DNA from: Hyphomicrobiaceae bacterium
GTDB taxonomy: Bacteria; Pseudomonadota; Alphaproteobacteria; Rhizobiales; Hyphomicrobiaceae
NCBI GenBank assembly: GCA_022844225.1
Contig: JALHMC010000020.1
Coordinates: forward strand, 1 to 64,000
Length of the DNA: 64,000 nt
Direction: 5' to 3'
Numbering within the stretch: the stretch's first letter is position 1; each line of letters begins with the position of its first letter. Of the stretch, positions 6,694 through 15,979 are shown piece after piece. Both the position numbers and the translations under genes were made by a program. The notes under the pieces are model-generated. The model ran no database searches, was not told the origin of the DNA, and saw only the letters and a program-made list of their open reading frames with translations.

Positions 6694-8331
6694 TCATTCG
6701 GCTGCGATGGCCTGCTGCTTCGCCGCGAAATGAAAGCCCCTGTAATTGTCGGACACCACTTCCTCGCACGTGCGCCGGTAAGAGCCGACGCCCGCGATAT
6801 AGGGCATGAACAGGCGCGGCTTGCCGGGAATGTTGGCGCCCATGTACCAGGAGTTCGCCTGCGGGAAGAGGGTCTTGTGCGCGACTTCCTGTACGTGGTC
6901 GACCCAGTCGTCCTCGGCCTTCAAGTCAGGCTCGATCAGGTCGAGGCCTTGGCTGCGCATGTGGATCATCGTGTCCGTCACCATGTCCACGTGCTGCTCG
7001 ATCGTGTTGATCATGTTGCCCTTCACGGACGGGCTGCCCGGTCCGGTGATGATGAACATGTTCGGGAAGCTCTGGGTCATCAGGCCGAGGTAGGTCCGTG
7101 GCCCTGCCTCCCACTTCTTCTTGAGCGCGAGGCCATCACGGCCGCGGATATCGACGTTGAAGAGGGTTCCGGTCATGGCGTCGAAGCCGGTCGCAAAGAC
7201 GATGGCGTCGAACTCGAACTCGCGGCCATTCGCGACCAGCCCTTTTTCCGTCAGCCGTTCGATGGGCCTTTGGCTGATATCGACCAGCTCGACATTGTCC
7301 CGGTTGAAGGTCTGATAGTAGCCGCTGTCGATGCAGATGCGCTTCGTGCCGATCGGATGCGTCTTCGGGCAGAGAATTTCGGCCGTCACCGGGTCCTTGA
7401 CGATGGAGCGGATCTTGTTCCGCACAAACTCCGCCATCGTGTCGTTGGCGGCCTTGTTCGTCAGAATGTCGTTGAAGGCGCCGAGGAACGCGCCCGTGCC
7501 TTCCTTCCAGCGCTGCTCATAGATGCGCTGGCGCTCCTCCTCGCTCACGTCGAGGGCCGAAACGTCGTTGCCTTCCCGCAGCATGCCGTTCGGCTGGTAG
7601 CGCATCTCGGCGCGCTTTCCGGCATAGCCGTCTTTCCACGAGTTGGCGTAGTCGTCCGTCATCGGCATATTACGCGCGGGGATGGAGTAGTTCGCCTGGC
7701 GCTGGAACACGGCCAGGTGCGCTGCTTCCTCCGCTATCACCGGAATGGCCTGGATGCCGGTGGAGCCGGTACCGATTACCACAACCCGCTTGCCCTTGAA
7801 GCTGACGGGCTCCTGCGGCCAGTTGCCGGTGTGGTATTTCTCGCCCTTGTAGTCGGCCAGCCCCTCGAATTTCGGGATCTGGGCGGTGGAGATGCAGCCG
7901 CCCGCCATGATGAAATACTTGGCTGTGACCTTCTCGCCCTTGTCGGTCTCCACGTGCCAGACACGGGCTGCCTCGTCATAGCGAGCGGCGCGGACCTCAG
8001 TCTCCAGCGTGATGTATTTTCGCAGATCGAACCGATCGGCAACATGGTTGGCGTATGCCAGAATGTCCGCCTGGGCCGAAAACTTCTCCGGCCAGTTCCA
8101 TTCCTGCTGCAAGTCTTCGTTGAAACCGTAGGAATACTGCATGCTCTCCACGTCGCAGCGCGCGCCGGGATAACGGTTCCAGTACCAGGTGCCGCCAACT
8201 CCGTCGCCGCGCTCGAAACAGCGGGCGGAAAAGCCCTCCTTCGCGAAGCGGTGGAGGAGGTAGAGACCGGAGAACCCGGCCCCGACAATGACAACATCGA
8301 CGGTTGACGGCTGAATGGCAGAGGCGGACAT
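6694..8331 (-). CDS. flavin-containing monooxygenase, Baeyer-Villiger type
   Basis: A 545-residue NADPH-dependent flavoprotein. An FAD Rossmann motif GAGFSG lies at 17-22, then GVGGTWYWNRYPGARCD, typical of Baeyer-Villiger monooxygenases. The type I BVMO fingerprint appears as YKGEKYHTGNWP (161-172), with Tyr replacing the usual first Phe, and the second dinucleotide motif GTGSTG is at 187-192. Such enzymes insert oxygen next to ketones (cyclohexanone, steroid or acetone-type substrates); which one cannot be read here. The start at 8331 gives the canonical N-terminus. Monocistronic by layout, with no partner dehydrogenase or esterase adjacent. Confidence 0.92.
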   Translation of the reverse strand: MSASAIQPSTVDVVIVGAGFSGLYLLHRFAKEGFSARCFERGDGVGGTWYWNRYPGARCDVESMQYSYGFNEDLQQEWNWPEKFSAQADILAYANHVADRFDLRKYITLETEVRAARYDEAARVWHVETDKGEKVTAKYFIMAGGCISTAQIPKFEGLADYKGEKYHTGNWPQEPVSFKGKRVVVIGTGSTGIQAIPVIAEEAAHLAVFQRQANYSIPARNMPMTDDYANSWKDGYAGKRAEMRYQPNGMLREGNDVSALDVSEEERQRIYEQRWKEGTGAFLGAFNDILTNKAANDTMAEFVRNKIRSIVKDPVTAEILCPKTHPIGTKRICIDSGYYQTFNRDNVELVDISQRPIERLTEKGLVANGREFEFDAIVFATGFDAMTGTLFNVDIRGRDGLALKKKWEAGPRTYLGLMTQSFPNMFIITGPGSPSVKGNMINTIEQHVDMVTDTMIHMRSQGLDLIEPDLKAEDDWVDHVQEVAHKTLFPQANSWYMGANIPGKPRLFMPYIAGVGSYRRTCEEVVSDNYRGFHFAAKQQAIAAE

Positions 8332-8372
8332 GCGGCAGTTCCCGAACTGTTGGCGGCCCAAAGTAGGCCATC

Positions 8373-8392
8373 TGGCCCTTAGCATAGGGCCA
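8373..8392. promoter_or_regulatory. inverted repeat upstream of the flavin monooxygenase gene
   Basis: tggccct ... agggcca with a 6-base spacer, 42 bases ahead of the monooxygenase start on the minus strand. It could be an operator or a leader hairpin. No regulator gene sits next to it. Confidence 0.35.
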
Positions 8393-8615
8393 ACAACCGC
8401 CAAATTGCCAACGGTCGATTGACGGCCGCGATGCGCGGCACCCGGCTTGCGGTTTCGCAGAAGGCGGGTGATTCGCTTAACCTCGTCCGCGCTTGCATTT
8501 TGGACGAGTGACCGTGTACGGCGACCCAGGCCCGCTCTAACCACTTGCTCACCGCAGCTCATCAATCCCTTGGTGTCAGCCTGCGTCGGTTGGGCTGCCG
8601 CCCCACGCCGCCCGA

Positions 8616-9323
8616 CTACGCCAGCCCATTCAGTGCCACGTCCTTGGCCTCGTTGATCTTGGCCGCGAGGTAAGTTGAGCCACCACGGTCGGGGTGCATT
8701 TTCAGCATCAGCTCGCGGTGAGCGCGGCGGATATCTTCGGCCGTGGCGCCGGGCTTCAAACCCAGGATCTCCAGCGCTTCCTCGCGCGTCATCCGTCCAT
8801 CCGCGCCCTTGGGTACCTCGGCCTCGGCGCGCGCCATGTCCTCGCGCCATGTCGGATGGATGCGGTCGAGATAGGCCTCCACAAGCTGCGCGGACTGCGG
8901 GTCGACGAAGCGGCAGTCCTGCCAAAGGTGTGCCAGTTCCACGGGCTTGAGGCGTTCGAGGCTGCGGCCCTTGAAGAAACCTTTCAGAACCCGGCCTCGC
9001 ATCGCGCCCGTTGCATGGTCGAGCTGCATCTCGAGGTGGTCGGTGCGGACTGTCGAGGAGCGACCCTCCGCGCCCTCCGTTGCGCCGCGGTCGCCAAACG
9101 GCCGGATCCCGCCGCTGGCCAACAGCCACATTGCCAGCATGCCGAGCGCGAACGCGAGATGCAGGGCACCGCGAAAGAGCAGAACGCCGGCCCCCGCCAG
9201 CGCCAGACCGGCGAGCCCGTACCTGGCCCGCCGCGCCAGCACCGCCGTGTTGGCCCGCGCGAAGGCGCTCAGGGCCAGGATCCCGAGCGCCAGTGCGGTC
9301 AATCCAAGAAGCAAGGCCTGCAT
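8616..9323 (-). CDS. membrane-anchored J-domain protein
   Basis: A 235-residue protein. The first about 70 residues contain two or three hydrophobic helices separated by a basic loop; a charged linker follows, and residues about 181-235 form a J domain: [20 protein letters not shown], then [20 protein letters not shown] with the HPD motif at 210-212. J domains stimulate Hsp70 (DnaK) ATPase; the membrane anchor suggests local recruitment of DnaK at the inner membrane, as in Tim14/DjlA-like proteins. Its start is two bases past the stop of the VWA gene upstream, so the pair is one transcription and probably translation unit. Confidence 0.88.
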   Translation of the reverse strand: MQALLLGLTALALGILALSAFARANTAVLARRARYGLAGLALAGAGVLLFRGALHLAFALGMLAMWLLASGGIRPFGDRGATEGAEGRSSTVRTDHLEMQLDHATGAMRGRVLKGFFKGRSLERLKPVELAHLWQDCRFVDPQSAQLVEAYLDRIHPTWREDMARAEAEVPKGADGRMTREEALEILGLKPGATAEDIRRAHRELMLKMHPDRGGSTYLAAKINEAKDVALNGLA

Positions 9324-9325
9324 GG

Positions 9326-10138
9326 CTACTTTCGTGTCATATCCGCAAGAAGACGCCGGGCGCCGCCACCGCCGCGTTCGCCTGCGAGGCGTTGAAGGGC
9401 CTGCCGTCCGCCCGCTGCATACACCGCCACGGCCTTCAGCAACTCGCGCAACTGGTCGGCTGATCCGTGATCGAACCGACAATAGGCGCCGCGCGTCAGC
9501 GTGGCGATCTCACGGAAGGCACGCGCCGCATTCGCGTCGTTGCCTTCCTGGAACAGGAATACAGGCACGCCGATCAGAGCCAGCTCGCCAGCGCGCCCGC
9601 ACAACTCGTCGATCTCCTCCTCCATGCAGTCGCCGACGTAGACCAGTGCGCCGACGCGGGTGCGCTCGCTCTCCGTACGGACATGCGACAGGACCTTGCG
9701 GATCTGGGTGAAGCCGCCGCGGCATTGCACCGTGGTCATCAGGCGGGCCAGAGCTGCGGGATCGGCGACCCACTTCGAGGCGCGGCATTCACCGGCCCCT
9801 CGGAAGAAGACCAACTGCACGTCGAGGCCGCCGATCTCTCGCACGACGTCGAACATTTCGGCCTGGAGAGCCAGCGCCATGTCCCAGGTCGGCTGGCGGC
9901 TCATGGTGGCGTCCATGGCGAACACCAGCCGGCCTCGCCCGGTGGTCGTCGCAGGCGTGATCTCCTTCATTCTTCTAAGAAAATCAGACACATCGGAGGA
10001 CGTCGACGGCGCCGCAGCCGGCGTGGTGCCCGGTCGCTCGGCCACGGGAGCGTCGTCTGGTGTCCGGCGCTCGTTCGGATGACTGCCTGGTACCGCGTGC
10101 GTCCCGGACGAGGCGTCGGTTCTGCTCTTGTTCGACAT
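9326..10138 (-). CDS. VWA (von Willebrand A) domain protein
   Basis: A 270-residue soluble protein. The first about 50 residues are a Pro/Ala/Thr-rich linker, followed by a VWA domain: [10 protein letters not shown] contains the MIDAS DxTxS (D76, T78, S80), GGFTQI gives the MIDAS Thr (T144) and VYVGDC the acidic residue (D170). The MIDAS looks intact for Mg binding. No signal peptide, so cytoplasmic. Bacterial VWA proteins often act with AAA ATPases or in tellurite-resistance-like systems; here the partner is a J-domain membrane protein encoded two bases downstream. The ATG at 10138 was chosen because upstream in-frame sequence only runs antisense through the sulfurtransferase gene. Confidence 0.88.
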   Translation of the reverse strand: MSNKSRTDASSGTHAVPGSHPNERRTPDDAPVAERPGTTPAAAPSTSSDVSDFLRRMKEITPATTTGRGRLVFAMDATMSRQPTWDMALALQAEMFDVVREIGGLDVQLVFFRGAGECRASKWVADPAALARLMTTVQCRGGFTQIRKVLSHVRTESERTRVGALVYVGDCMEEEIDELCGRAGELALIGVPVFLFQEGNDANAARAFREIATLTRGAYCRFDHGSADQLRELLKAVAVYAAGGRQALQRLAGERGGGGARRLLADMTRK

Positions 10139-10255
10139 GCGGGTTTGCCCTCTTGCATAACCCCCGCGACAGCGTCTCGGCCGCCCCGCTAACATGGGCG
10201 TGACACGCCGTATCCGCAACATGCTCCTGCAACGCGCGCTCGCGAGGATTCGTTC

Positions 10256-11131
10256 ATGACAAACGCGTTTCCCAACCCCGCTCCCCTCATCACCGCCGAT
10301 GCGCTCGCAGCCGAACTCGGCGCGCCCGATCTGCGCATCTTCGACTGCACCACGTTTCTGACGCCGACGCCGGACAACGGCGGTTTGATCGTCGGCAGCG
10401 GCCGCGACGGCTATGAGACCGGTCATATTCCCGGTGCGGCCTTCCTCGATCTCGCCAACGAACTCTCCGACACCGCCAGCCCCTACCGTTTCGCCGTGCT
10501 GGAGCCCGAAGCGTTCGCCGCCGCCGCCGGCAAGCTCGGCATCGGCGAGGGCACCCGTGTGGTCCTCTACGATCGCACCTACGGCGCCTGGGGTGCACGG
10601 GTCTGGTGGATGCTCAGGGGCTACGGCTTCGATCACGCCCGTGTGCTCGACGGCGGCTTCACCAACTGGTCGAAGAAGGGGTTGCCGGTCGAGACAGAAA
10701 ATCGCGCCTATCCCGCGGCCCGGTTCACGGCCCGGCCGCGGCCCGGACACTTCGTCGGCAAGGACGAGGTACGGGACGCGCTCGGCACGGATGTCGGGAT
10801 CGTCAACGCGCTGCTTCCCGAGCAGCACAGCGGCAAGGGCGGCGTGCACTATGGGCGCCCGGGCCGAATCCCCGGTAGCTGCAACATTTCCTCGCGCGGC
10901 ATTGTCGATCCGGACACGCAGGTGCTTTTGCCGGTCGACGAATTGCGCCGCCGCTTCGACGAAGCGGGGCTCCTCGATGGCCGCCGTGTGATCGCCTATT
11001 GCGGCGGCGGTATCGCGGCCTCGCTCACGGCCCTGGCGTTGACGGCACTCGGTGCTGACGATGTCGGCGTCTATATGAACTCGATGCAGGAATGGACCAA
11101 GGACCCGAGCCTGCCGCTGGAAGTGGGCTGA
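10256..11131 (+). CDS. thiosulfate/3-mercaptopyruvate sulfurtransferase (tandem rhodanese)
   Basis: A 291-residue protein with two rhodanese domains, the standard length for the SseA/TST type. The N-terminal inactive domain has GRDGYETGHIPGAAFLDL; the C-terminal domain has GRIPGSCNISSRGIVDP and the active-site loop YCGGGIAAS with catalytic C249. The loop CGGGIAA resembles the CG(S/T)G(V/I)TA loop of mercaptopyruvate sulfurtransferases more than the CRKGVT of thiosulfate rhodaneses, so 3-mercaptopyruvate is the likelier donor. Cytoplasmic, no signal peptide. Divergent from the VWA/J-domain pair and followed 15 bases later by the L,D-transpeptidase-like gene. Confidence 0.92.
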   Translation: MTNAFPNPAPLITADALAAELGAPDLRIFDCTTFLTPTPDNGGLIVGSGRDGYETGHIPGAAFLDLANELSDTASPYRFAVLEPEAFAAAAGKLGIGEGTRVVLYDRTYGAWGARVWWMLRGYGFDHARVLDGGFTNWSKKGLPVETENRAYPAARFTARPRPGHFVGKDEVRDALGTDVGIVNALLPEQHSGKGGVHYGRPGRIPGSCNISSRGIVDPDTQVLLPVDELRRRFDEAGLLDGRRVIAYCGGGIAASLTALALTALGADDVGVYMNSMQEWTKDPSLPLEVG

Positions 11132-11146
11132 GGTCGGGCGCCCAAC

Positions 11147-11890
11147 ATGCAGCGCACGTCCCGGTGGATCCTGCTGCTTTTGCTCGCCCTGGCGGTTGCG
11201 GGTGGGGCCGCCTGGCATTGGCGGCAGCAGATTCTCGACCATGGGCCGACAACGGTGCGCAAACCGCCACTCGCGCGCGCAACGCTGGCCGAGCGATTGC
11301 GGCAGCTCACGCCGGAGGCCAGTGCGCGCCTGAGACCCAGTTTCGACGCGGCCGGCGTACCGTTTCCACCCGCGGCCGTGCGTCTGGTCGCCTTCAAGGA
11401 CCAACGCCTCCTCGTCCTCTATGCGCGCGGCGCCTCGGGGCCGTGGCGCCTCGTTCGGCGCAATCAGGTCCTGGCCGCGAGTGGTGTCGCTGGCCCGAAG
11501 CTCGCGGAAGGCGATCGCCAAGTCCCGGAAGGCCGCTACCGCATCACCTTCCTCAACCCCAACAGCCAGTTCCACGTCTCGCTCCGCCTCGACTATCCCA
11601 ATGCCGACGACCGCGCACAGGCCGCGCGCGACGGCCGGAGCAATCTGGGTGGCGACATCATGATTCACGGCAGCAACGTGTCGATCGGCTGCCTCGCGAT
11701 GGGCGACGAGGTGGCAGAGGACCTGTTCGTGCTCGCCGGGCTGACCGGCCTCGACAACGTCGAAGCGATCGTCGCGCCGACCGATCTGCGCATCGCGCCG
11801 CCACCGCCCGCCACCACTGCCGCGCGCCCGTGGGTCGGCGCGCTTTACGACCGCATCCGTAAGGCGCTCGAAGAGCTGCCACCGGCCTGA
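11147..11890 (+). CDS. L,D-transpeptidase family protein (YkuD/ErfK type)
   Basis: A 247-residue protein with an uncleaved or cleaved N-terminal signal/anchor (residues about 7-24) and a YkuD-type catalytic segment IMIHGSNVSIGCLAMG, with H174 and C182 matching the HG(x)nS(x)GC active site. These enzymes crosslink meso-DAP residues of peptidoglycan or attach proteins in the periplasm. The stretch FLNPNSQFHVSLRLDYPN is typical of the subgroup. The spacing between HG and the catalytic Cys is short, as in the YafK-like branch, which may be a hydrolase (amidase) rather than a transpeptidase. Probably co-transcribed with the rhodanese gene. Confidence 0.88.
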   Translation: MQRTSRWILLLLLALAVAGGAAWHWRQQILDHGPTTVRKPPLARATLAERLRQLTPEASARLRPSFDAAGVPFPPAAVRLVAFKDQRLLVLYARGASGPWRLVRRNQVLAASGVAGPKLAEGDRQVPEGRYRITFLNPNSQFHVSLRLDYPNADDRAQAARDGRSNLGGDIMIHGSNVSIGCLAMGDEVAEDLFVLAGLTGLDNVEAIVAPTDLRIAPPPPATTAARPWVGALYDRIRKALEELPPA

Positions 11891-12026
11891 CGCGGTCCCG
11901 AGGGGGAAGTTGCGCCGGATTGTCCGTGATTTTGGGGCGAATCGCGGCGTCCGAGTTCGAGGGTTGTCAAAGCCTTGGCCGTAGTCTGGCGGTCAGGGGG
12001 AAGGATCGGCAACCCAGGACGAGACG

Positions 12027-12320
12027 ATGCAACAACGCGCGCCTTCAACTGACCGCCGCCAAGCGACGCGCCACGAGGTGCGGCTCGAGGCCCGGATCAG
12101 GCTCGAGCACGGCGTTTATCTACCGTGTCGCATTCGCAACATCTCCAGCATGGGGATCAGCGCCGAGATGACCTTCGACGCCTTCGTCCCTCTGCTCTTC
12201 CGCCTGCAGATCCCAGGCGACCTGTTCGAGGCCGAGTGCGCCCTGCGTCACCGGAATGGCACCACGCTCGGGATTGAGTTCCTGTCCAACCGGGCCGAGG
12301 CCCTGGCCCGCTACGGTTGA
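12027..12320 (+). CDS. PilZ-domain protein
   Basis: A 97-residue single-domain protein. The cyclic-di-GMP binding elements are visible: an Arg-rich N-terminal switch (DRRQATRHEVRLEARI) and the N-x-S-x-x-G motif in NISSMGI. Such stand-alone PilZ proteins are c-di-GMP receptors that regulate motility, exopolysaccharide or division. The effector partner cannot be told from context. It stands alone between the L,D-transpeptidase and hydantoinase genes. Confidence 0.85.
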   Translation: MQQRAPSTDRRQATRHEVRLEARIRLEHGVYLPCRIRNISSMGISAEMTFDAFVPLLFRLQIPGDLFEAECALRHRNGTTLGIEFLSNRAEALARYG

Positions 12321-12432
12321 CCCCGGGCCGCCGTTCACCCCGCGTCCCAACGTCCCTTTCCATCTGCCCGCTGCTCGTGTCACGTTCCCGTCAACGGCTT
12401 CGGCCTCGGAAAACGGACAGGTAACGGCACGC

Positions 12433-14523
12433 ATGCTCAGGATCGGCGTCGACATCGGCGGCACATTCACCGACTTTGCACTCTCGGAAGGGGGGACGGA
12501 GCGGCTTTCGATCCACAAGCGCCTGACGACGCCGGAGGACCCCTCGCGCGCGGTCATCGAAGGGGTGGTGGCGCTTTGCGAGGAGAGCGGCGTCGCGCTC
12601 GCCGACGTCGCCGACATCGTCCACGGCACGACGCTCGTCACCAACGCAGTGATCGAGCGCAAGGGTGCGGTGACCGGCCTGCTCGGCACGGCCGGCTTCA
12701 CCGACATCATGGATATGGGCTTCGAGCGCCGCTACGACCTGTTCGATCTGCGCATCACCTATCCGCCACCGCTGGTGCCGCGCAGCCTGCGGGTCGAGGT
12801 GGCCGAGCGCGTCCGCTTCGACGGCTCGGTCGAGACTCCGCTCGACGAAGCGGGCGTGGAGGCTGCGGCGAGGCGCCTCCGCGACCTCGGCGTCAGCGCG
12901 GTCGCGGTCTGCTTTCTCAATTCCTACGCCAATCCGTCGCACGAGCGGCGTGCCGCCGAGATCCTCGCCGCCGAGGCCCCCGATCTCTTCGTCTCCTGCT
13001 CGGCGGACGTGTTCCAGAGCATGCGCGAGTTCGAGCGCTGGACGACGACCACCGTCAACGCCTTCACCGGCCCGATGTTCGACACCTACGTCGCGCGGCT
13101 CGAGACCGGCCTCGCCGAGCGTGGCTTTCGCGGCCACCTCTACATCATGGCTTCGTCGGGCGGCATGCTGACCACCACCACGGCGCGCCGCTATCCCGTG
13201 CGGGCGCTCGAGTCGGGCCCGGCGGCCGGTGCCCTGATGAGCGCCGCGCACGGTCGCGCGCTCGAGCTGCCGGACCTGCTCTCGTTCGACATGGGCGGCA
13301 CCACGGCAAAGGGCGCACTCGTCCGCGGTGGCGAACCCATCAAAAAGTACGAGATGGAGGTGGCGCGGGCCTACGAGTTCCGGCGCGGCAGCGGCATGCC
13401 GGTGCGCATTCCCGTCATCGACATGATCGAGATCGGCGCCGGCGGTGGCTCCATCGCCGACGTCGACGAGCGGGGCCTGCTCAAGGTCGGCCCCCGCAGT
13501 GCTGGCGCGCAACCCGGTCCCGCCTGCTATGGCCAGGGCGGCGCGCGACCGACCTTGACCGATGCCAACCTGATGCTCGGCTACCTCGACCCCGCGTTTT
13601 TCCTCGGCGGCAAGATGAGCCTCGACATGGCCGCCGCCGAGCGCGCGATCGCGGACGGCGTCGCGAAAAGACTCGGCGTCGAGACGCTGCGCGCGGCCTT
13701 CGGTATCCACGACATCATCTGCGAGGATGTCGCCCGCGCCTTCCGCATCCACGCCACCGAGCGGGCGTTCGACTACCGCTCGTCGAGCATGGTTGCGTTC
13801 GGCGGCTCCGGGCCTCTGCATGCGCTCCGCATCGCGCGGAAGCTCAAGATCCCGCGCGTGATCTTCCCGGTGGCGGCGGGCGTCATGTCGGCGCTGGGCC
13901 TGCTCGAGAGTCCGCTCGCCTTCGAGGTCGCCCGGTCGCGGCGTGTCCATGTCGCCGATCTCGACGCCGCTCAGTTCGGCGAGCAATTGGCGGCCCTGGA
14001 AGTAGACGCGAGCCGCGTGCTGCTCGAAGCCGGCGTGGCACAGCGAGACATCCGGATCGTCCGGCGTCTCGACATGCGCTACCAGGGACAAGGTCACGAG
14101 ATCGAGGTGACGCTGCCCGAGGCGCCGCGTGCGGCCGATCTGTTCGGGCAGATCGACGAGTTGTTCGGGGCCGCCTATCAGCGCATCTACACGCTGCGCC
14201 TCGACGAGCCGACCGAGATCGTCAACTGGAAGGTCGAGGCGGTCGGCCCTGCCACGGGGCTCGGAGAGCGTTACGCGCTTACGGGTGTCGTGGCTTCGGC
14301 GAGCGCTCAGAAGGGCACGCGCCGCGCCTACGACGCCAGCGTCGGGCGCCTGACCGATTGGCCCGTCTACGATCGCTATGCGCTACGCCCCGGCATGACC
14401 GTCGCCGGATCCGCGCTCATCGAGGAGCGCGAGTCCACCGCCGTCGTCGGTGCCGGCGACCGCGTCACCGTCGACGCCCGCCTGAACCTCGTCGCCGAGC
14501 TGGATCTGGCGAGTGGGGGGTGA
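12433..14523 (+). CDS. hydantoinase/oxoprolinase subunit A-type protein
   Basis: A 696-residue HyuA-family ATP-dependent enzyme subunit. The actin-like ATPase fold opens with IGVDIGGTFTDFAL, followed by HGTTLVTNAVIERKG, the central SSGGMLTTTTARRYPVRALE and LLSFDMGGTTAKGAL, and the C-terminal DMRYQGQGHEIEV. The family includes N-methylhydantoinase, 5-oxoprolinase and acetone carboxylase beta subunits. Full activity normally needs a HyuB partner; none is encoded next to it. The start at 12433 gives the canonical family N-terminus; an upstream in-frame ATG lies within the PilZ gene. Substrate unassigned. Confidence 0.9.
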   Translation: MLRIGVDIGGTFTDFALSEGGTERLSIHKRLTTPEDPSRAVIEGVVALCEESGVALADVADIVHGTTLVTNAVIERKGAVTGLLGTAGFTDIMDMGFERRYDLFDLRITYPPPLVPRSLRVEVAERVRFDGSVETPLDEAGVEAAARRLRDLGVSAVAVCFLNSYANPSHERRAAEILAAEAPDLFVSCSADVFQSMREFERWTTTTVNAFTGPMFDTYVARLETGLAERGFRGHLYIMASSGGMLTTTTARRYPVRALESGPAAGALMSAAHGRALELPDLLSFDMGGTTAKGALVRGGEPIKKYEMEVARAYEFRRGSGMPVRIPVIDMIEIGAGGGSIADVDERGLLKVGPRSAGAQPGPACYGQGGARPTLTDANLMLGYLDPAFFLGGKMSLDMAAAERAIADGVAKRLGVETLRAAFGIHDIICEDVARAFRIHATERAFDYRSSSMVAFGGSGPLHALRIARKLKIPRVIFPVAAGVMSALGLLESPLAFEVARSRRVHVADLDAAQFGEQLAALEVDASRVLLEAGVAQRDIRIVRRLDMRYQGQGHEIEVTLPEAPRAADLFGQIDELFGAAYQRIYTLRLDEPTEIVNWKVEAVGPATGLGERYALTGVVASASAQKGTRRAYDASVGRLTDWPVYDRYALRPGMTVAGSALIEERESTAVVGAGDRVTVDARLNLVAELDLASGG

Positions 14524-14603
14524 TGCGGGTGTGAGTGGGGGCAAGAACTCGTTCTCTCCCCCTTTCCCCTTGTAGCGAGGGCCGGCGTAAGATGGCGGTC
14601 AGC

Positions 14604-14915
14604 CTACGGCCACACCTGCACGTAGCCGAAGGCGTCGCGCTCCGAGGTGGTGCCGAAATTCTTGTCGTAGTCGGCTTTCAGCGCCTTCAGGTGATCCGAC
14701 TTCATGAAGGTCTCGAACACCTGCTGGCTCGAGAACTCGTACTGCACCATGTAGTCGTACTTGTCGGGCCCGAAGAGCTTCTTGTAGCGGCGCGCGCTGA
14801 CGGCGCCGTTGTACTTGAGCACGTCGGGAATGTGCGCCTCGTGGTACCATTTGTCGAAGGCGGCTTCCTGGTCCTTGGTGATCGTCGCGCGGACGACGAA
14901 GAGGGCGACGGCCAT
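14604..14915 (-). CDS. small DUF4286/EthD-like dimeric alpha-beta barrel protein
   Basis: A 103-residue protein starting MAVALFVVRATITKDQEAAF and containing FDKWYHEAHIPDVLKYNGAV, ARRYKKLFG and YEFSSQQVFETFM. The WYxxxHIPDVL pattern fits small dimeric ferredoxin-like proteins (DUF4286/EthD type) often encoded beside dehydrogenases for ring or ether degradation. The start at 14915 follows aaggagccgcc. Same strand and downstream of the SDR gene, but hairpins lie between them. Confidence 0.7.
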   Translation of the reverse strand: MAVALFVVRATITKDQEAAFDKWYHEAHIPDVLKYNGAVSARRYKKLFGPDKYDYMVQYEFSSQQVFETFMKSDHLKALKADYDKNFGTTSERDAFGYVQVWP

Positions 14916-14951
14916 TGGCGGCTCCTTGAGCACACGAAAAAAGTAGGTGGA

Positions 14952-14996
14952 CCGGAGGGCTCGGCCCTCCGGGTGGGGTTACGGGGCTGGCCCCGT
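14952..14996 (-). terminator. double hairpin between SDR and DUF4286-like genes
   Basis: Two perfect inverted repeats: 14981-14987 with 14990-14996 and 14952-14960 with 14964-14972 (9-bp stem, 3-base loop). On the minus strand the second is followed about 10 bases later by six T residues (14937-14942). It probably terminates or attenuates transcription from the SDR gene. Confidence 0.6.
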
Positions 14997-15019
14997 TCGC
15001 GCGCGGTGTGCGCGAAGGT

Positions 15020-15787
15020 TCACGCCGCGACGTAGCCGCCGTCGACGTTGTAATTCGCGCCGGTCACGAAGCTCGCGCGATCCGAGCAGAGCCAACACAC
15101 CATCTCGGCGATCTCCTGCGCGGTGCCCATCCGGCGCTGCGCCGTCATCCGCATGATGTCCTCGCCCCGACGCTGCATGACGTCCTTGGTCATGTCCGTC
15201 TCGATGTAGCCCGGGCAGACCGAGTTCACGCGGATCTTGTCGGTCGCGTACTCGATGGCCGCGGTCTTGGTCAGACCAATGACGCCGTGCTTGGCGGCCA
15301 CGTAGCCGGACGACGTGGGCAGCCCGACGAGACCGGCGATCGAGGCCGTGTTGACGATGGCGCCGCCGCCGTGCTTCAGCATCACCTGGATTTCCGCCCG
15401 CATGGCGAGCCACACGCCCTTGAGGTTCACCTCGATCATGCGGTCAAAGCCGTCTTCCGGCCAGTCGGCCGTGCGCTTGCCGCCCGCGTTCACGTTGTAG
15501 CCCGAGATGCCGGCGTTGTTGAACGCGCAGTCGAGCCGCCCGAACGCGTCGACTGTGCGGGAGACCATGGCATTCACCTGGTCGGCCTTGCCCGTATCGA
15601 CGCCGATGGCGATGGCCTGACCACCCGCCTTGTTGATCAGCTCGACGGTTTCCTTGGCGCCGCCCTCGTTGAGATCGGCGACGGCCACACGGGCGCCCTC
15701 CTTGGCGAACAACACGGCCGTCGCACGGCCGATCCCGCGCGCGCCTCCTGAGATCAGCGCCGTCTTGCCTTCGAGCATGCCTGCCAT
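15020..15787 (-). CDS. SDR-family NAD(P)-dependent oxidoreductase
   Basis: A 255-residue classical short-chain dehydrogenase. The nucleotide-binding motif SGGARGIGRA (TGxxxGxG variant with Ser first) is near the N-terminus, then NNAGISG, the catalytic NTASIAG Ser, the YVAAKHG Tyr/Lys pair, and CPGYIETDM. The start at 15787 follows aacggaggatccc. The Asp at the end of strand 2 (VAVADLN) suggests NAD(H) preference. Substrate unknown. It diverges from the binding-protein gene 192 bases away, and the pair may respond to the same substrate. Confidence 0.93.
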   Translation of the reverse strand: MAGMLEGKTALISGGARGIGRATAVLFAKEGARVAVADLNEGGAKETVELINKAGGQAIAIGVDTGKADQVNAMVSRTVDAFGRLDCAFNNAGISGYNVNAGGKRTADWPEDGFDRMIEVNLKGVWLAMRAEIQVMLKHGGGAIVNTASIAGLVGLPTSSGYVAAKHGVIGLTKTAAIEYATDKIRVNSVCPGYIETDMTKDVMQRRGEDIMRMTAQRRMGTAQEIAEMVCWLCSDRASFVTGANYNVDGGYVAA

Positions 15788-15979
15788 GGGATCCTCCGTT
15801 GGGGTGTGTTTCGAGACATGATGCGTCGCCCCGGCGGCGGCGGCAATGCTCATGCGTCTCGTCGGCGACTCTGGCGCGGACCTACGAAACGCTCTTGGGC
15901 TGAGCCCTCATCCGTGCTGAGCTTGTGGCCAAGGCGGCAGAGCAAGCCGCCAGGATCGAGCCAACGGGAGAACAGTCCA

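Noticed and set aside
6730-8307. A 525-codon open frame antisense to the flavin monooxygenase
   Set aside because: Typical GC-rich shadow of a real gene; no domain, no ribosome-binding site, and composition skewed to Val/Asp/Arg/His as in antisense frames.
10139-11668. N-terminal extension of the VWA gene to 780 residues
   Set aside because: The extra part runs antisense through the rhodanese and L,D-transpeptidase genes; the ATG at 10138 begins the natural protein.
12576-14534. A 652-codon alternative frame in the first HyuA gene
   Set aside because: Arg-rich +2 frame shadow with no recognisable motif.
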